A DNA stretch of 64,000 nt from the NCBI GenBank assembly GCA_948567375.1, contig OX419757.1, positions 14,384,001-14,448,000 on the forward strand, in the 5' to 3' direction. The notes below the pieces were generated by a model. The model ran no database searches and was not told the DNA's origin. It worked only from the letters and a program-made list of their open reading frames with translations. This DNA is from Lunularia cruciata (lineage: Eukaryota; Streptophyta; Marchantiopsida; Lunulariales; Lunulariaceae). Of the stretch, positions 35,397 to 48,930 are shown piece after piece. The position numbers and the translations under genes were made by a program. Position 1 is the stretch's first letter. Each line of letters starts with the position of its first letter.

Positions 35397-36339
35397 TGAC
35401 GTGGGGCCTGGATAGACTGCCTCAAGTATAATCTCGAACTTGACTTGACTCGTAGTAATTGGAACTTAACTCAATGCTGCGAATACGGGACAAGCTCTCG
35501 CATCTCTCTACTGAAATGCTTTTCAGTCAAGAACTGTATATGAATGCCTCCAGATCCTTGTAACTGGCAGATTTTGTTCTAGAAGTTAGGCCAATTAATG
35601 TGTCTGTTATGTCAAAGTTCAGCTTTCAAGTCGAAAGGAGTTCTTACAGAATCTATTCACTCTGAACAACACCATCGCGCGAATTGTAGTACCCATCCTG
35701 TATAAAGCCCTTCCAGTTCTTTCCTTACCTCCTGGAATTCTTTTCAACGGGTGCTATGTTTCTGTCTGAAATGCATGGAATGCAGGTTGTTGGGAAGGAG
35801 CAAATCAAGTCCAGTGTCGCATCATGGGTCTTGGAACCACAATTCAGTGCTGGCTAGTATTTGTGGCGACTTGATAAAATCGTCATTGCTCTTTTCTGGC
35901 TTTCGCGAGAGCCAGATATTGGTTTAAACGTTGAACTATGTCGAGGTTTTGAGTTGCAGGCAACTTTGTGTAATTTCTCATGAGCGAATGGAAAATTGTC
36001 TGCGGAGGATGTTTAGACCACATTAGAGACCCCGTGGAAACATGTCCTCCTGATCTGGAGGTGGTGGACTACATGAGCAGATAGATAACCGATGATGTAT
36101 GAAGATGGTTGCTTTAGTTTAAACGGGATGAAAAGTTGCGAGTCTGGATTCATAGAAGTGCAATCAACCTTTAGATTCTCGCCGAGACAGTTTTGTATCA
36201 CCATTGATGATTCCTCGGTTTTTGTGGGTCATTTAGCATGCGTGTTTTGGGTCCAACTTCCAAAGGAGATTCTTCATTGACTTCCACCCGGATCCAAAGA
36301 TGAACGAAGATCGAGACAGTTTTGTGAAAGCAAGAAGGA
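35397..36339. other. 3' flank of the helicase gene, nothing coding seen
   Basis: It probably holds the 3' UTR and spacer. Short ORFs only; base composition stays similar to the gene until about 36.2 kb. Confidence 0.4.
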
Positions 36340-36795
36340 TGACCTTGAAGAACAAATGAAGGAGGGGAAGACCCCATCAAGCCCGCACAAGGGAGAGATG
36401 AAATAGAGTCTATATGAGAAATCTGCCCCACTGCACCTAAGATATCCAAGCTATGCAAGTTGTGTGGTCAACTGGAGCATATGAAGAAGTTTCACATAGT
36501 GTTATTGCTCTCCTATGGATTGTATCAACCATTGCCCTCTGTAGCAATGGACACATGTTATCTAAAATATATTACAAAGTATGAGAGTGAAAGTGGTACT
36601 CTTGGTGTCTAACATGATAAGCTCTTGTGCATTTTGTGACAAACGTGTCAAAATGACATGTTCATTGCTCCATATAACACCAAGGCTAGAGGAATAAAAA
36701 GGTGATCTCACTACATGTCCCTATACTTGGAGACCTTTCAACATACTGCTGCACTCGCCGCCCATCCTGGGGATGGGTAATCACTCCCTCCAAGC
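36340..36795 (-). repeat. Inverted partner of the repeat at 25075-25570
   Basis: Its reverse complement follows 25075-25570 in order, with substitutions and indels (for example 'aaggtctccaagtatag' and 'tatatggagcaat'). The two copies point toward each other across the helicase gene. Confidence 0.7.
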
Positions 36796-39120
36796 AAGAG
36801 AATCAGAGCACGAGAAATTCGTGAAGAGAATGCGAGGGAGAAATATAGTTTAAAATAAATTAAAGTTCAAAGGTATCAAAGGGGTAAAGCTAAATACTGA
36901 GAGAAATATAGTCCAAAACATATTGAATGTGAGGGAGAAATATAGTTTAAAATTAATTAAATTTAAAAGGGATTAACGGGAGAAATATAATCCAAAACAA
37001 ATTGAAATTTGTTAAAAAGAGAACTAGGAAAAACATAACTCAAGAGAAATGGATACATTGAAACTTTGTGATTTAAAAAATAAAAAGTAAAAGTTGATCA
37101 TGAGATATTTTATTCTCCAGTTTTCTTTTTAAAACCAATATAATATACTTAACTAGCTAACAAATAGAGAAGATAGAATAAAAGAAAGAATACCAACATT
37201 AAATAAAACACACTCTGAATATTTTAAATTTGCAAGGGTACGCTTGTTTTTCGTTTAGTTGTTTTTGCTTGGTATTTGTTCTCATATGTTATTCACCCTC
37301 TCTCCCTATATCTATAAGTTTATTTTGAGTGCATTGGAAATGGAAAGGGGCATGTGCCATTGACTCAAAGTGCTTACTTTCTCCTATTTCTTTTATTTCT
37401 CTTAATAGGAGGGATGAATCTGATTCAATTTAAACTAGATAGAGTTCGAATGCGTGATTCTAAAAGGTCCATCTCTCTCTCATATTTTCATAAAAATAAT
37501 AGAATAAACAGATTATAAAAAAATAAAAGTGTTGCTTCAAGTCTTAGCTTTTATATAACACTTGTGACGCAAGCCCAAATTACTAGTTATCATCATATTA
37601 CGTTGGTCCCTTATCACATAATAATAAACAACTTGTTATCAATATACTATGTTGGTTACTTGCGATTGTGAACCTATACTGATTACTATATGAAATAGAT
37701 TCTAGTTAAATAAAGACCTAACTAACCCTAATAAAATTAAATCAATAATTTCTTGAATATTTCAAACAAGAACATAAACTAAGTCTAAGTTTAGATTTCA
37801 AAATTCATTTATCTAAAGATACCATCAATCATCATCGAACCTCGTTAATTAATAAACTTTCTTCCATAAAGAAATGAAGCTTACAACATATATAATATAT
37901 AATATGGGATTTATCATGCTCTTTGTTGCACAGAAGTTTTTGAATGACTAATTTTTTTAGAAATTAGTTAGAGTGGTATCTACAAGTTTCAATATAATAT
38001 ACATATTCCATGATTTACATTAATATACGCACTTAGTAGTAATCCTACTCGGACATTAAGATCCATATTTATAATATAATCTAGAATGAGTTTTACAAAT
38101 GAAAAAAATAAAGTGAGAAATTTGAAGAATAGAAATATATTGCATTATTATGATACTATAAGATTATAGAATCTACGCTTTAACACTAATAGAAAATAAA
38201 TGCACTTTTATTTATTACATAAAATTGGAATTTAACAAACTAATGTAAATAGGTTAGCTTGTTTAAGTGCAATTTATTTAAGTTGCAGTAAAGGTACTTA
38301 ATAAATTTTAAATCCACTATTATTGTATATCACATTGACTTGATATATATCAATGTTGATAGAATTATAAATTTGCAACAATAGATTTAATTAGAACTTA
38401 CATACTGAATTGAATACTATTTATAAAAATAGAAATTTAATTTACATAACTCCAAAACTCTAGAGAGTGCTTTTACATTTGTAATTAATAAATACTATTC
38501 CTATATTTTATTTGTTTCATTAATTTATAGTTAGTTTGTACATGGGTCTTTTATCTTGCCTCATATCACTGATCAAACCTAGTATTATATTAATATCAAA
38601 ACCAATTACTTTTACACTTTAGTGAACTTTTTTTCGTGTTTATAGTTGCTTGCTGATTCTAATCAATAGATCAAATATATAGCTAGGAAATTATGTAAAA
38701 TAAGCACTTCCATATAGTATTTTCCTATGAACAACATCTTTTTCCACCTACGTATCTATTCTAAACTTACTTCTAACTGGAGCATAAGTTAAACAATTCG
38801 ACTCTAATTTACTTCGTTGTTTCACTCTTAGGTTCAGTTTCAAATTTGACAATAGCATTCCTTCATTAGATCTTGCTTTGAGAGGTAACACATATAAATC
38901 GCAATCATTTTTTGAATTATAATAGTTCCTTTTTATTATATTGTGATGATTGTTACCATGACGTTCGCCTACCCGATGGGTGGAATCTGATCCGAGAGAG
39001 AATGGAAGCCACTGAAAGCGGAAGTGTGAAAATTTTAAAAATGGGTATAGAAGCATTAATATTTTTATTTGATTTTTTATTCATAAAAGTATTATTTATT
39101 TTTAAAAATCAAACAAGAAA
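36796..39120. other. AT-rich spacer with a small tandem duplication
   Basis: Strongly AT-rich with poly-A/T runs. 36834-37005 holds two units of about 97 bp, starting 'gagggagaaatatagttta' at 36834 and 36931. A less AT-rich patch near 38950-39030 gives short ORFs without recognisable homology. No gene is supported. Confidence 0.5.
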
Positions 39121-40849
39121 TTAGAAAGAAAAAGAATCATTTTATATCCTTGTTATAGACTGAATTCAAACGAGAAAGACTACCCGTGTGATACCTCATC
39201 GAGCCAAACTGTACAAACAAGAGACGGATTGGTAAAATGGAACCAAATCCCAATTATTATCAATTAAAAGAATATGCCCTACAACACTAGAGGGTTCCAA
39301 TAATAGTTTTTCGGGTGATGGAGGTGCACTCTTAAGAAAAAACCACCCAGAAAAGGAAATGCACGTAAAAAGATTTATGAGTATCAAAGAGTTCTATGGG
39401 CTGTTTCCACAACATTTTAGATTGATAGATTATGACCCTTGGTTTATATGCATTCGTGATATGAATTAATTAGTTGATAAGAGAAGAGATAGTACTAACA
39501 CCCAAGGACATGATACATGTCACTACATGGAGATGGGTATGCATGATTTGAACTGAAATTTCCTTGCTCCCTTTGGATATAAGAGGTAGTGACTTAGTTT
39601 AACTTGAGATTCACAAATTTAAAATTTTCTTCCATTAGGACACTAGGTGCTAATTTCACACATTGTTTGGACGGAGCACATCTTCAAAAATTCGAAGATG
39701 CCATGAAAATATTATTGTTAGAAATTGCAAGGTATTAGGAACGAGTAGAATTTCTTATTAAGATTTGCAAAGACAAATGTAGTTCTTCACAATAGATTTG
39801 TAGGAAGAAGATAATTGTTAGCTGGAGAGAAATATGGAGAAAAATATGCAGGGTATCAAGAACAAGTAGAATTGTGTATTAAGATTTGCAAAGACAAATG
39901 TAGTTCTTCACCATAAATTTGTAGGAAGAAGACAATTGTTAGCTTGAGAGAAATATGCAAAAGATGCTAAGTATAGAACACATCCTCGGCTTGAAATTCT
40001 CTTTGGCCTTGAACTCTACGTTTGTCTTGATGTATATCTTCATCCAGAAATACTTTTTGACTAAGGATCAATTTTTAGCCGATGATTGCATGAGTGTAAT
40101 TACTTGTACAATAAATAACAAGGAGTACTTGTGATTTGCGGTAGTTGCGCAATAACTCCTTAATTGTGCTTAGGATCTGATCATTTGGTAGATTAGCATT
40201 AGTGGAGTAGGGGTAGTTAGGTGATTATGTGCATCCTCATATTATGTGCACCATTGATCTTCTTCAATTGATAGTTAAGAAACTGCATATAGGGGTTGCA
40301 AACCATAGGAATGATGTCTAGTTCTTTCATGAACAAAGTATTTAGCTTAAACATCTCTTCTAAGTCTTTGTGTTGAATGGATTTTGCTTACATCTTTGAT
40401 TGTATACTTGGTCGAGTACAGGTGAGGAATCTTGCAATAGGAGTGTGTGTTTGAGATTGTACTTGCTTATGAAATTGTACATTATCAAGGAAGTTACCCT
40501 TGACATTCTGAACTAGTGAGTCACTGTGAGGAAGTGTTCTAGGAATGATGGAGAAATAGAGAGTACCACGGGATAGAAAGCCAAGTATATAGTTGATTTG
40601 GATTCCGTTGGAATTGCGTTTTCTAAGAAGAGATGCGCACGGTCAATGACTATGTCAACGTGAAAGAACCTTCAACCTTAAAACCGACCTTTGGAGTGAA
40701 TATCCCTACATGAAGGACTAGCTACCAAGGTAAAAGAGTTTCTTCAAGAAGAAGAGGCCTTTGGCATGAAGTGTACTACCACTATTAAGGGCTTGTTAGA
40801 TTAGTCCGTTTGATTGGGTGGTTGTTAATTTCTCTTTTCTATAGAATGT
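39121..40849. repeat. Spacer with a 121-bp tandem duplication
   Basis: 39727-39847 and 39848-39960 are direct copies sharing 'aagatttgcaaagacaaatg' and 'tagttcttcac'. The rest, to 40849, has no coding signal and reads like decayed repeat DNA. Confidence 0.6.
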
Positions 40850-41040
40850 CATTGTGTGTATCTCTATCTTCTTCCTGGAGTGGTTTTTACCCAAGAGGTT
40901 AAACAAGGAAGAATAGACAACTAGTGACTTTAAGACATTTGATCTTCATTTATATTCAATTCCAACCTGTATCTTTGTGTGAACTACTTATTCTTACCAT
41001 TTATACTATCTGTATGTTGACATTGGGCTATCACACCGGC
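40850..41040 (+). repeat. LTR-like fragment homologous to 3530-3690
   Basis: 'ggtttttacccaagag', 'gacatttgatcttc', 'tagtatctttt'-like and the following bases match 3530-3690 in order. This suggests a second, degraded copy of the same element end, in the same orientation. Confidence 0.5.
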
Positions 41041-41770
41041 TCCACAGGTCTCAAATTCTGCCCCTTGGACCCCTTGCCCTCGCCCTCCTTTGAAGATGAG
41101 TAAAAACATTTAAGCGATGCTTTGCTTCAAAATCACTCGCAATGACATGCTCAGAACTGATGGCAATTTCTAGAGAGTACTCATGCATAGAAAGTCATAT
41201 CGAAGATAAAACTAGTTACACTTTATCATTCGATAACACATGTTATTTCCATTCAATTTGATATATTTTCACATCCATTGCTTCTTATAATCGCCATGTC
41301 ACATCACGCGGCCTATGAGCCGAGAGTTTGCGCCAAAAGTTCAAACTCTCAAAGTTTACTACTTCAAATATATTCCACTCAGAAATGTAGTTGACTACTT
41401 CAAATATAGTCCACTACGTTTGTGTATATACATAAATGTGATCTAGCAGCCGTGACCGTGCATAGGGAAAAAGCTAAACACTAATTGGCAAAGGCCGATA
41501 ATTAATTAGCGAAGGACAAATGATTATAATTCACGGTGCCACCCGGAGATAAAATGCTTCGGATCACGATTTTGAATTTCATACATTTTTTCCGACAATG
41601 GGTGATCACCCGTAAATTTTCCCCACCACCCTTTGCTTGTAAATAATTTCTTAAGTACCCGTTACAATTTTTTCAGAGAGCCAAAAAGGCAATATTAAAA
41701 TGCACTACTGAACATAGAAACCCTTGAACTTTCCCCAAGGAAGAATCCTATAAATGAGAAACGTTAAACC

Positions 41771-41831
41771 GGACAGTTAGAGTTACTGCCGCCGTTTAGC
41801 GGGCAGTTAGAGTTTACTGCCGCCGTTTAGC
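41771..41831 (+). repeat. GC-rich 30/31-bp tandem doublet
   Basis: Two units, 41771-41800 and 41801-41831, share 'cagttagagtt' and 'actgccgccgtttagc'. They stand out against an AT-rich background. Function unknown. Confidence 0.85.
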
Positions 41832-43371
41832 GGGGCGTTGAAGCTGCTCACGGCTATTTTAATAGCAACATTGGACACACTCCCTAATGTTTTTAGTTGG
41901 ACATTGTTCAAAATCTCAGATTGCCAATCAATTGTAGCTAGAATGTGATTTTGGCTTCATTCCTTAAAGGTTTATAATTTCCAAGAATTCCAAAGAATTC
42001 AAAAGTTTGTTTGGCTATAAGATGTTATTTATAAGGGTTATGGTGGTGTTGGTTGTGAGGAAGCAGGCTGGTATTAGTGTGGTTGATATTGATTAACTAG
42101 CAACAACCAATTTAGTGTTAGTTATGAACTTATTATTCATTTCTTATTGTGAGTTTCTGTAACGATTTATTTCATTTTTTAAGAGAAATGTTAGCATTAC
42201 TATTTTATTTTTAGTCTAAATAATTTGATTTGAGAAATTCAAGTGTTGTATAATTTACTATGTTGTTATTGTATTTTTAATCTTAATCTAAAAAAACTCT
42301 AAAATTTTAAATATATCTATCTTGGTCTCTAAATATCATAAGAATAAGAACACATATTTATTATTTTCTCTACGTTTTTCTTATGATTACTAACTTTCAA
42401 GTTATTTTTCCTGGGAATAAAAAGAATAAAACAGACAAGTAAGAAAATTTGAAATTAATATAAATTAGTAGGATCAAATTTGGAGATCTCATGTATAAGG
42501 AAATAAAGTCCTCAAGACATGAGAAGAATGACGATAGTTACTAACTAAAAATATAATTATAATTAAACACATGAGATGAGACCGTAAGTAAGAAAAAACT
42601 TTGCATGTTTTAAACAGTATAATAACAACTGTATGGGAATTGAGGATAAGACACAAAAATATAGTAAGGTTAATAGTCATATTCTTAAGTATACTTAAGA
42701 ATTATTATTGATTAACTGAACAAAATCTTCCTAATTCGGAGAATTTAATTTACACGTACCTAAATATTATAGTTTATTCTAAAATTTGAACCTATCAAAA
42801 GTAACCAATTTAAGAAACTAGAATAATGATCTTAGATACAGTCGCACTACGGCTTTGTTAGTATGCAAATGTTTTACAAGAAAGTCATAACAATATTTGA
42901 TAATTTTGTATCTAACAATGCGTGCAAGATAATATAGTATTACGTGGCAGGTCCCTTTAGGAGAACCTCAGAGGAACTCGATGCTCGGATACTTTACTAC
43001 TCTGGTCCGGTTAGGGTTCCTGGTTTAGGGCTTGAATCTAACTAGACTTCAATACAGGGAAGTTCAGGACTCAGTTCGCTGCTGGGAACGATGTACCCGC
43101 TACGGTGTCTACAGGAGGCCTTGTTGACTGACTCCAGTGAGGTCGAGCACTCCCCTCACTGGTTCGCTAGCCCAAGGAATGCGCAATCAGTTTGCAATTC
43201 CCACACAAACGCTGTCTACACAATGAGTGAATTGCTTGCTTGTCTATTGATACTGGAGTTTGCTGGTATCTGATGTGAAATCGGCTTCCTTCCATTCCTA
43301 CCTCCTGTGTGGAAGTCCTCTGTGCCGTAGAGAAATCAGGACGCGGTGCATTTATACCGAGCTCGTTTGTT
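41832..43371. other. Spacer and 5' flank of the PTH2 gene
   Basis: AT-rich to about 42.9 kb, then more balanced composition toward the gene, as expected for promoter/leader. A perfect 9-bp stem (ccagtgagg ... cctcactgg, 43134-43162) with an 11-base loop lies about 210 bp before the start codon. Confidence 0.4.
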
Positions 43372-45933
43372 ATGAGTCGCGATATGTTGGCGATTGCGGC
43401 GATAGCCTTTGGAGCTGGATGCTATGCCATAGGTTATTATTACAGTAAGCGGGTTTTTTTGACGGGAGGGGTTTTGTCGCAGTTAAGTGACCCTGATCGA
43501 AGACCATCGCTCGGGAAAACTCTTGAAGTAGAGAAGCTTGCTGATGTACACGAAGATTTTAAAATGGTAAGTGTTGCGGTTATTCATTGCTATCTAGCTC
43601 CCTAGGTTTCTGAATTTGAAGTCGACGACTGGAAGTATCCCATCCCGTCTCTGCAATTAGGTCAAGAATTATACACTATCTACGCCATCATGGTATGAAG
43701 AGCCTACGCAATCTTTGGCTTAAAACTGGATCTGGGCGGATCTGGGCGTTGAGCTGAGTTAAGTCCTAGGTGAGTGGCATTGTTAGCGTCTAGATTGCGT
43801 GATAGAATAATTAACACTCGACGATAGTGCAAAGAAATGAAATTACGATTTGCTCCTAGTTCACTTCCTTACGGTAACAAATTAGCCAATCACATGTCGG
43901 TTCTTTTGGTTGAATACCGAGTATTCTTCGAAACCCCGTCTCACATGTGACTGGTCAGTATGATTACCTAAATGAAAATGTCATAACTGTTATCTTGTCA
44001 GGAGATTCCACACCTCTGATATAAACACGATGCCGACAGTTTACTCTTTTACAGTAACATAATGTATCAATGTCTGAAACTCAATCTTGATTTGCGGGAA
44101 ATGCAAATTATGCCTTGCCAGCCTCTCCTACCTGGATTCTCAAGAGCATAATTTACTGCTCTGGAATGGGACTTGTTTACCGTTCATGACATTTTTGACA
44201 GTCTTTGGCGATCTCTCCATCTCTCCGCAGGTGTTGGTGGTCAGGAACGATCTGAAGATGGGAAAAGGAAAAATTGCAGCTCAATGCAGGTATGGCCATT
44301 TTAAATCTATGTTACATATGAATGCGAGTCTATGGGCACATGTCGTTTGTCAATTCTTTCGTGTCGTAGCACAACCGAACTCGGCTATACCGATCTGAGT
44401 ATTGATCTGCCGCGGACATTATCGCTGTCGACACATCAGTCGCCCCTTCATTGTCCGGTAGACTCTGATTGAACGTCAGCTTGTTCAGGTCACAATGTTG
44501 GGTTGCCTATATTTTTATTAACACCAATTTCCAAATGCCTTGCAGTCACGCTACGTTAGGTCTGTATAAGAAGATTCTGAACAAAGCCCCGAAAGCTCTC
44601 ACCAGGTAGTGCGCTGCCTACATCTCACTTGTTTAAGCGAAAATATTAGCAGTCATCGGAGACCACCATTATGTATTGTATAGATGTTGACCAGAGTCAT
44701 CAATCCAAATGGATCCATGAACTTTGTTGTCACAGGTTGATTCATATCCAGGACTTTAAAGCAGGAAAATCGAGGGGAAAGTATCAATGCTCTTTGCATC
44801 GTAACTTATTGATGTCTTCTTCTTCCCGCAGGTGGGAGATGTGTGGACAGGTGAAGGTGGTTACCAAAGTTGAAACCGAGGATGAACTTCTGTCTCTACA
44901 GGTTTGTGCCCTGGTTTAGTCTCGATTTCAATGTGTCTCTATCGCCATTTCTCCAAGTTGTTCCGTTGTTCACTTGTCTACACTTAACGAGAAGGTCGGC
45001 TCTACCTCCCGGTTGTAACGAAGCAAGATGGCATTTGCTTTTGGTATCCACATTTCCTTACCGGATGATATGTCGTTTGCTGCATGTACGAGCAGACTCG
45101 GGCGAAAGGATTGAAGATTCCAACACACATTACCATCGATGCCGGACGAACACAAATTGCCGCCAGTAAGCAGTTTCTGCCCGTTGCTTTCCAATACAAA
45201 ATATAATTATGTTTTTGGTATCCCATCATCCAAGTTTGCACTTACAATTGTTAAGAATGACATCAGAGAAAGTGAGAGTAAAATTCGTTTAAAAGTAAGC
45301 CTTCTAAAGCCGGTGACTCTTTTGTCGTGCCACCAATCTGAGATAATTCACAAGAAAAGTTTGCACCTTGACTCTATTCACAGATCACCTTGAAAACAGC
45401 ATGTCCTTGATTGATATGGGCTGTAAGCACTCGCTCTTAACTTCTTATTAAGCTGCTAGCATTCAAAACCTGTTTGTTTGAGATGTCTGTCGATGTTTGT
45501 ATCCTGTTTAAGTGTCTTCAAATGCAATCCGAGTATAGTCCAATGGTAATTGTCATGGTCATATCTCGACGCGCTTTTTGGACGTTGGCCATACGATCTA
45601 ACGGATGTCCACTGAGACTAATTTTGTTTTTCTAACCCTGGGTGGGCCCTTCATGCAGATTCAAGGACAGTCATGGCTATTTTAGGTGAGGCGTCATTTT
45701 CTCTTATCCTGTTTGGGGTTCTGTCTATGTTGTTCATTCATTTTCAGCCAGTGCAGCTGCCAGCCCACATTGGGGGCTGAAACAGAGTCAATGTATCGTG
45801 TTTGAAATGACTTCGTAGAAATGTGGGACGTGTTTCCAGTGAAACTACTTTCCTTCTAACTGTCGTTTCGGTCAACTTCTCAGGGCCAGTCAGGATTGTG
45901 GACGAGGTCACGAGGGGCCTGAAGCTCCTATAA
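43372..45933 (+). CDS. PTH2: Peptidyl-tRNA hydrolase 2 (PTH2 family), N-terminally membrane-anchored
   Basis: PTH2 cleaves peptidyl-tRNA left by stalled ribosomes, freeing tRNA. Seven exons: 43372-43566, 44231-44289, 44546-44605, 44832-44901, 45093-45165, 45659-45685, 45884-45933 (177 codons, stop TAA). All junctions are GT-AG and phases agree. The start ATG is followed by a hydrophobic segment 'MLAIAAIAFGAGCYAIGYYY' (residues about 5-24). This matches the N-terminal anchor known in human PTRH2 and many eukaryotic homologues. The catalytic core then reads '[20 protein letters not shown]', 'GLYKKILNKAPKAL', 'WEMCGQ' and 'IDAGRTQIAA', ending 'VDEVTRGLKLL'; family length and order are normal. 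The 27-bp exon 6 is a microexon that automatic gene finders easily miss. Exon 5's acceptor could lie three bases later. Confidence 0.92.
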
Positions 45934-48930
45934 ACTGTGTGGAGAGCTCTTGTAAACTGCTTTGGACTGCTCCTTATTCTGGCCCTGCCGCATTCACCTC
46001 TGCACGAGTGTCGCCATCGAATTGTCAAAGCAACCAAGACGAAGGACAAGCCCACGGTCTTGTAGAGTCTTAAGATTCCTTGACGTCACCACTACAAATG
46101 AGAAGCTTGTTACATGCTTCTCAAACGCAAGATATCTGGCTAGCCTCTACAATCAGTCCAACTTCCACGCCTACAGGTTGTGGTTTTATGGGATAAATGA
46201 ACCACTGAATTTAGTCATCACTGATGCAGACTGCCTAGTGCACCTCTTTGTTGAGCTTTCCCTGCCGACACTCCTCTGTACGAAGAGAGAACTTAGTCTG
46301 TAATGTGCCATGAATGTCACAAGAAGACAGGCTTGTGCGACACAACCTTCCTGGGTCGGCAGAGATTACACACGTGGAAAGGAAGTTCCTTTACTGCAGA
46401 CAACTTCCAATAGGGTCTTGTTATCACCATCTACCTCTGTGACCCTCGAATGAAACTTGTAACGGTTTGTCAATGAGGGCCAATTGTGCTCTTAACATGA
46501 AACTTTGTCTTGATCTTCTATGGACCTCCAAGCCATTCTGTCTGAAATTCCAAATTTCGTCTTGACAATGAACCACTGACATTCAAATCAGTGAATTAAA
46601 TTTAGATTCATTTCGGATGAGTTGCACCACATACGCAGTTGTATTTGCCAAAATGCCATTTTCAGGCAATGTAACCTTTAAGGGTTGTATCATCTTGTAC
46701 CGTCGAGTATTACTTCCTTCCACTGAAATGTCGATGCGAGCACTTGATAAATTATTCGTTACCCGTCATACTTCAGCTGATGCTGGAGATGGGTGTGTCA
46801 GGCGTGCTATCTGGGAACTTTCAAAAAACGGTTGAAGTCGCCTTTGGTTGGATCCAGTTCCCACCGACTGAACTCCCTCACATTGTATACACCGATTCAA
46901 AAGCAACCATAATTGGCGGCTAGAACGGCCCTGGCGGGACATCTGAAAGCTACAGATTTGCCCATCACAAGATGTTCACACGTTTAAATTCCGGTCCTTC
47001 CCCGCGTACGGACAGCCGCCCTTGACCACGAAAGCTCTTGCACCCCCGAGCATATCATCACTTAACGACGTCCACAGATTGGATAGGTAGGGCACGACAG
47101 CCCTCTGCTGGGTGTCACTACTGCTAGTCTTAGAGCGTCATCATCTTCAGCATCGAAAATCTTTTGAGTCTTATTCAGAACGGCATCACCTTAAGAGTCC
47201 AACTATCGAAAAGAAAAAGAAGAAAATTTCTCCTCTTAGTCAGTTATCATAGAGTACCGCTCCCCGTTCTAGACATAACGACCGGCTTCTTTTTACTCAA
47301 CCTTTACATTTCATCAGCTTTCAGTTACCACGGACGCTATATTCGGAACTGACCGAGAAGACTTCTCCCTGTTTCAAAGTCTTCGTCTTTGGAGTGCCCA
47401 TTGTTAGATTCTATTCCATCCTTTTCAACTTTATATAAACCTGTCTGGCTTCTTCACTCCATACTTCCTTTCTTTACTTTCCGGATAGTGTCCTATTCTT
47501 CTCTCATTATCTCCATCACCTCAATCTCAAATACTTTAACAGGCATGTTCCCAACAAATGGACTTCAAACGTCCTTTCTTTACTTCCCGGATAGTGTCCT
47601 GTTCTTCTCTCCTTATCTCCACCACCTCAATTTTGAATGCTTCAACTGGTATGTTTCCAACAAGTAGGACTGACTTATGGGACAGTTGGATCTGACTGGG
47701 AGTGGAGTTATTTATATATCAATTCTCATTCCTATTGACTCTGTGGTCCTTACATGTGTTTTTAGTTCCATATCTATTGACTCATTGGTCTTTATATGTC
47801 TTTTTAATTCAAAGCGATAGTGAATATATCAGCTAGCAAGATCTTCCCTGTCTTGTATATGGGTTTATACAGGGCTTTATTATCTCAAGAATAATATGTC
47901 TTAAATACTACTAAAATTATGCTATGGACTATTAATAAAATCATTGAAAATTTGTGTGTAGTAGACCGTACTCGGTTTATCGTGGACTTCGTTACTACCA
48001 TGTTGTCTTTGTTCTTTTGTCATTCGTATCACATTTATTTAAAGGTGGAATATACTTCTATTTGTAACTTTGGAGTGCGAGAATGATGTCATTCTCTACC
48101 AGTGAGAAAAGACATCAACAAGAAAGTTTTTATAGATCTAAATGATTATACATCTCTCTTGCTAAACTACCAGTAGTCGGAGTTTTCTCCACTAACCAGG
48201 AATTTGATGTCTTAACCAAAATATCTTGTATTATGTACGAAGTCACCACCGACTTTGTAACTTGATCAAGTAACATCACTTATGGGAAACTAAACTAACG
48301 AAAGTTGAATCCTCAATTAGGTGATTCAGTGTTGAGGTTTCACCAACGTGAATAGATGTTACCCTGAAGTGGATCTTGATGTAACCATCTGATGTAATCT
48401 TGGTGTTATTTAAAAAACCATAGTAGACGGGAGGATATACTGCACTGCGGGGATACAGTTGTTAGCCAATTTTAGAAAAGGAGAATCCGCAAGCTATCCA
48501 GACGTAAAATTCCATTAATCCTCTGTAAGACTACATATCATTCAATATCAATATGAAGTAAACGACAACTATGTAGTCCTGCCATGGATCCCAGCAATCC
48601 CCAAGGAAAGCACTAGACTCATAACCGGATACCATGACCACAAAGGATCTTCTAAACCGTCATCGCAAAACTCGGTGATAAGATCTTCTGTCTTCCCTCC
48701 ATGTTGCTTTCAAAACTCTACGAAAACAGAAAACGGAACTTCCGAGAATACGGAGTAAGAAGAGTCCAAGATAAGAGTGTCCAATTAGCTTCTTCTCCAC
48801 AATCGTGGGAATAACTCATATAACTCATTTCAGAACTTCACAAGTTGTGAAATGTGGATGCTCGTTAGTTTGTAAGTATCGAGAATGGTTTCAGTTCCAT
48901 CACGTAAGAACACCAGTGAAAGAAAACGAT
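45934..48930. other. Long spacer without recognised gene
   Basis: Only short ORFs without homology that I recognise. It includes a tandem duplication with a 106-bp period (47467-47667) in pyrimidine-rich sequence. The 3' UTR of PTH2 presumably occupies the first few hundred bases. Confidence 0.45.
47467..47667 (+). repeat. 106-bp tandem duplication
   Basis: Units start 'cctttctttactttccggatag' at 47467 and 'cctttctttacttcccggatag' at 47573. They stay alignable to 'gtttccaacaa', with about 15 percent differences by eye. Confidence 0.85.

Noticed and set aside
25075-36795. Helitron carrying the PIF1 helicase
   Set aside because: No Rep/HUH endonuclease domain, no TC...CTRR ends with a 3' hairpin, and the helicase gene has many spliceosomal introns. 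It reads as a host PIF1 gene with repeats on both sides.
41041-42960. Possible small gene or RNA in the spacer before PTH2
   Set aside because: Looked for tRNA arms and box motifs and for ORFs above 60 codons on either strand. Nothing held up beyond the doublet at 41771-41831.
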